From positions 1 to 64,000 of the forward strand of contig JBGAJY010000005.1 of assembly GCA_044224705.1 (NCBI GenBank): a stretch of 64,000 bases of DNA, given 5' to 3'. Shown here in pieces: positions 61,855 through 64,000 of the stretch. Numbering within the stretch: position 1 is the first letter of the stretch; each line of letters starts with the position of its first letter. The notes below the pieces were generated by a model. That model worked only from the letters and a program-made list of their open reading frames with translations. It ran no database searches and was not told the origin of the DNA. The translations under genes were made by a program, and so were the position numbers. The DNA is from M3007 sp044224705 (lineage in GTDB: Bacteria; Bacteroidota; Bacteroidia; Chitinophagales; Saprospiraceae).

Positions 61855-62499
61855 CTACCGGCTTGATTTTCGGGGGTAATTTTTGGGGTTCGTGTTTTTC
61901 ACGAAGGGTGCAGTAGGTGGAACGGCGCACATTTTGGTAAAATGGTATGTCGTAGAGAGGCCAGAACGGCGTAGCCGTGGCGTTATTATCATGACTACCA
62001 TTTGGTTTGCGGTCCAAGGGATTTTAAATGTCTGGCTGCGCCGCAGGTCGTGGAAAATGTATTTTTCGTCGTGATCGATCTCGAACTTTTGCATAAAATC
62101 GAGATATTCCTCTCGGAATGTTCGCTTTTTGTGGTGCGCTTCCTGGTTTTGGACATATTTGAGAACGGCCACTACTTGTGATTTACCGTAAGAAAATGCG
62201 CCATAACCTTTCTGCCATTCAAACCGGGGCTGCAAAAACTTTTGTTCATTCACCCAAGCCGATGAATTGGCCTTGACCTCCCGCATCAAATCGGCCAATG
62301 CCTGCTTGGGGTCCAAGCCGAAAAAACAGTGAATATGATCGGAAACACCATTGACGATTACAGTTTTGTGTCCCAGATTGTTGATAGTTTGACCAATGTA
62401 CCCAAAGAGTTCCTGGCGGAAATCGGGCAAGATCAGTGCCTCGCGGAATTGGACTGCAAATACGGTCTGGATGAAGATTTGGTGATAGGTATTTGCCAT
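61855..62499 (-). CDS. REP-associated tyrosine transposase (IS200/IS605 TnpA-like, Y1 HUH)
   Basis: The ATG at 62499 gives 214 residues starting 'MANTYHQIFIQTVFAVQFRE'. The HUH motif is 'VSDHIHCFFGLDP', and the catalytic Tyr is in 'VVAVLKYVQNQEAHHKKRTF', the RAYT pattern. Such enzymes cut and join single-stranded REP hairpins. The C-terminal tail after 'IFHDLRRSQTFKIPWT' runs on through one REP-like unit ('TPRLRRSGLSTTYHF'), so the natural end may have been overwritten by the repeat. It is flanked by arrays of REP-like palindromes and lies directly upstream of the cys operon promoter. Confidence 0.9.
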   Translation of the reverse strand: MANTYHQIFIQTVFAVQFREALILPDFRQELFGYIGQTINNLGHKTVIVNGVSDHIHCFFGLDPKQALADLMREVKANSSAWVNEQKFLQPRFEWQKGYGAFSYGKSQVVAVLKYVQNQEAHHKKRTFREEYLDFMQKFEIDHDEKYIFHDLRRSQTFKIPWTANQMVVMIITPRLRRSGLSTTYHFTKMCAVPPTAPFVKNTNPKNYPRKSSR

Positions 62500-62529
62500 G
62501 ATCAAGATGTTTAAAATAAGAATATTAGT

Positions 62530-62835
62530 GAAAAAGGCCCAAACGTCGTAGCTGTGGCATTTTGGTAGTAGCAGGAATATCGGAGAAAGCGGCAAGAACG
62601 GCGTAGCCGTGGCATTTTGGCAGTAGCAGGAGTATCGGAGAAAGCGGCAAGAACGGCGTAGCCGTGGCATTTTGGTAGCAGGAATATTGTGAGGAAAGGT
62701 AAGAACGGCGTAGCCGTGGCATTATGGTAGTAGTAGCAGGAATATTGTGAGGAAAGGTAAGAACGGCGTAGCCGTGGCATTTTGGTAGTAGGGATATCGA
62801 AGAAACAGTCAAGAACGGCGTAGTCGTGGCATTAT
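62530..62835 (+). repeat. REP-like array, six units, upstream of the transposase
   Basis: About six units of ~52-58 bases each carry the palindromic core AACGGCGTAGCCGTGG followed by CATTTTGGTAGTAGCAGG. Copies start near 62545, 62597, 62654, 62706, 62762 and 62814, with small indels and substitutions. A further copy lies on the other side of the transposase gene near 61961. The tail AATATTGTGAGGAAAGGT or its variant separates units. There are no unique spacers, so it is not a CRISPR. Confidence 0.88.
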
Positions 62836-62877
62836 AATGTCATGCCTACGGCATTTGAATCGCGGTTCGATCAGGCG

Positions 62878-63105
62878 GTTTTTACCAAAATGTCACGGCT
62901 ACGCCGTTCTTCACGGTGTCATCGTTGTTTTTACCAAAATGTCACGGCTACGCCGTTTTTCACGGTGTCATCGTCGTTTTTACCAAAATGTCACGGCTGC
63001 GCCGTTCTTCACGGTGTCATCGTTGTTTTACCAAAATGTCACAGCTGCGCCGTTCTTCACGGTGTCATCGTCGTTTTTACCAAAATGTCACGGCTACGCA
63101 GTTTG
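62878..63105 (-). repeat. REP-like array, five units, opposite orientation
   Basis: Five ~48-50-base units of TTTTACCAAAATGTCACGGC plus TACGCCGTTCTTCACGG-type sequence run from 62878 to 63105, all inverted relative to the array at 62530-62835. The two arrays meet at ~62836-62877, so together they form a large inverted-repeat block of about 575 bases with no gene. The last unit abuts the stop of the MocR-type gene. Confidence 0.88.
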
Positions 63106-63111
63106 CAAAGA

Positions 63112-64000
63112 TTAAAAAACCAATTGTTGCCCCACCACCTCCTTCAACACCCTCATCCCCCGCTCCATCTCCTCCTCATCCACCGACGCGAACCCCAGCC
63201 GCGTCGCGTTCAAATGCGCTCCGTAAACCGCCCCGTCTGAAATCAACAACCCTTTTTCGCGGCATTTCCGCGCCACCTCGGCAAGGGAAATGGACCGGTC
63301 GAGCCGCGCCCAAACCGCCAGTCCGCCCGTGGGCGGCGTGAATTCCAGGACATGCCCCAGTTCCGTTTTCAGCATTTCGCAAAACACGTCGCGGCGGCGG
63401 TGGTAGATTTTCTGCGCTTTTTTCAGGTGCCGGCGCATGTCGCCGTCGCGGAAGAGCACGGCCACTGCGCTTTCCAGCAGGTTGTCGCCCTGCCGGTCGA
63501 TGATGCGCCGCAGGTTGGCCATGGCCTCGATCACCTCCGCCGGGGCGACCACGTAGCCGACGCGCAGGGCGGGGGAAAACACCTTGCTCAAAGAGCCGAC
63601 GTACACCACATTCCGACCCGGGTCCGCGGCGGCGAGGGGCAGGATGGGGCTGCTGTCGTAGTGAAAATCGTAGTCGTAATCGTCTTCGAGGATGCAAAAG
63701 CCGTGTTCCCGCGCCAGTTGGAGCAGCCGCAGGCGGCGCTCGGCGGGCATGATCACCGTGGTCGGGTGCTGGTGGTGCGAGGTGACGTACACCATGCGGA
63801 CCGACGTCGTTTGGCACAGTTGCGCAATGGCCTCCACGTCGATGCCCTGCTCGTCTACGGGCACGGTCAGGAGCGTGGCGCCGCCATGGTGCATGATCAG
63901 GTTGCAGGAGGCGTACGATACTTCGCCGACCACCACCACCTCGCCAGGCCGCAGGATGCATTGCACGGCGAGGTGGATGGCCATCATGGTGCCGCGCGTA
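63112..64000 (-). CDS. MocR/PdxR-type regulator, aminotransferase-domain part (runs off the window)
   Basis: The frame is open to the window end, so the start lies beyond 64000. About 295 residues of a fold-type I PLP aminotransferase domain are visible: 'GVDVEAI'-like 'EQGIDVEAIAQLCQTTSVRM', 'VYVTSHHQHPTTVIM', 'ILEDDYDYDFHY', and the PLP lysine in 'YVGSLSKVFSPALRVGYVVA'. This version ('TSHHQHPTTVIMP') is typical of GntR-type MocR transcription factors, whose N-terminal winged helix would lie upstream. These proteins sense PLP or amino-acid-derived ligands. No target gene is visible in the window. Confidence 0.82.
   Translation of the reverse strand, partial: TRGTMMAIHLAVQCILRPGEVVVVGEVSYASCNLIMHHGGATLLTVPVDEQGIDVEAIAQLCQTTSVRMVYVTSHHQHPTTVIMPAERRLRLLQLAREHGFCILEDDYDYDFHYDSSPILPLAAADPGRNVVYVGSLSKVFSPALRVGYVVAPAEVIEAMANLRRIIDRQGDNLLESAVAVLFRDGDMRRHLKKAQKIYHRRRDVFCEMLKTELGHVLEFTPPTGGLAVWARLDRSISLAEVARKCREKGLLISDGAVYGAHLNATRLGFASVDEEEMERGMRVLKEVVGQQLVF

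Noticed and set aside
61622..62017. A 131-residue minus-strand reading frame covering the cys leader
   Set aside because: Its N-terminal half runs through the transposase 3' end and a REP unit and upstream of a consensus promoter. Only the last 45 codons, from the ATG at 61759, fit a transcript.
62530..63105. CRISPR-like appearance of regularly spaced repeats
   Set aside because: The spacing sequence is repeated along with the core, units flip orientation, no cas genes are near, and the neighbour is a REP-associated transposase.
62837..63341. Plus-strand open frames rich in 'TKMSRLRR' type repeats
   Set aside because: They are translations of the REP-like units and the antisense of the MocR gene, with no independent support.

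Overview
The window comes from a Bacteroidota chromosome, most likely a Saprospiria-type lineage (inference). Support includes several type IX secretion (T9SS) C-terminal sorting domains, lipoprotein signals typical of the phylum, a TonB receptor with an N-terminal CarboxypepD_reg domain, the rpmB-rpmG-DUF4295 trio, and promoters of the TTTG-N21-TAnnTTTG type. Base composition is GC-rich over most genes (one sampled 60-base line in the 45 kb gene is 65% GC). It is clearly lower in the 7.8-17.8 kb gene block (one sampled line is 33% GC).

Layout. 0-7.6 kb: the end of a T9SS-sorted protein, small membrane proteins, a Cys-rich copper-binding protein, a porin/imelysin/di-haem oxidoreductase locus, an ankyrin protein, a sedoheptulose-7-phosphate isomerase and a DapA-like aldolase. 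7.8-17.8 kb: a four-gene, tightly coupled operon. It encodes a 1794-residue histidine-kinase-like ATPase, a 237-residue unknown, a 586-residue receiver-domain protein and a 721-residue membrane protein. I know no named system with this composition, and it is the best candidate here for an undescribed signalling or conflict system. 17.9-34.9 kb: mostly housekeeping genes (phosphohexomutase, pcm, rlmB, tRNA-Arg, L28/L33), two secreted T9SS proteins, two amino-acid permeases, hemD and a TPR membrane protein. 35-47 kb: an S23 four-helix-bundle gene between opposed repeat arrays, a polyprenol-phosphate mannosyltransferase, an HD plus Pycsar-effector-like membrane protein, gpsA, phoD and secreted proteins.

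47.3-61.8 kb: an assimilatory sulfate operon on the minus strand. In transcription order it is a leader peptide, cysH, cysD, cysN, cobA, cysJ, a TonB receptor, a DUF2490 protein, a chromate-type transporter, cysI, and a CysG-N/TauE fusion. The leader peptide has six Cys codons in an eight-codon stretch and is followed directly by an intrinsic terminator, which together look like a cysteine-sensing attenuator. The genes cysH to cysJ carry many small frameshifts, while the other genes in the window look intact. 61.9-63.1 kb: a REP-associated tyrosine transposase beside two opposed arrays of REP-like palindromes. The window ends inside a MocR-type regulator.

The window is also rich in hairpin-forming repeats at gene boundaries, with at least nine distinct families, including a perfect 61-bp inverted repeat and a palindromic element inserted within cysJ.
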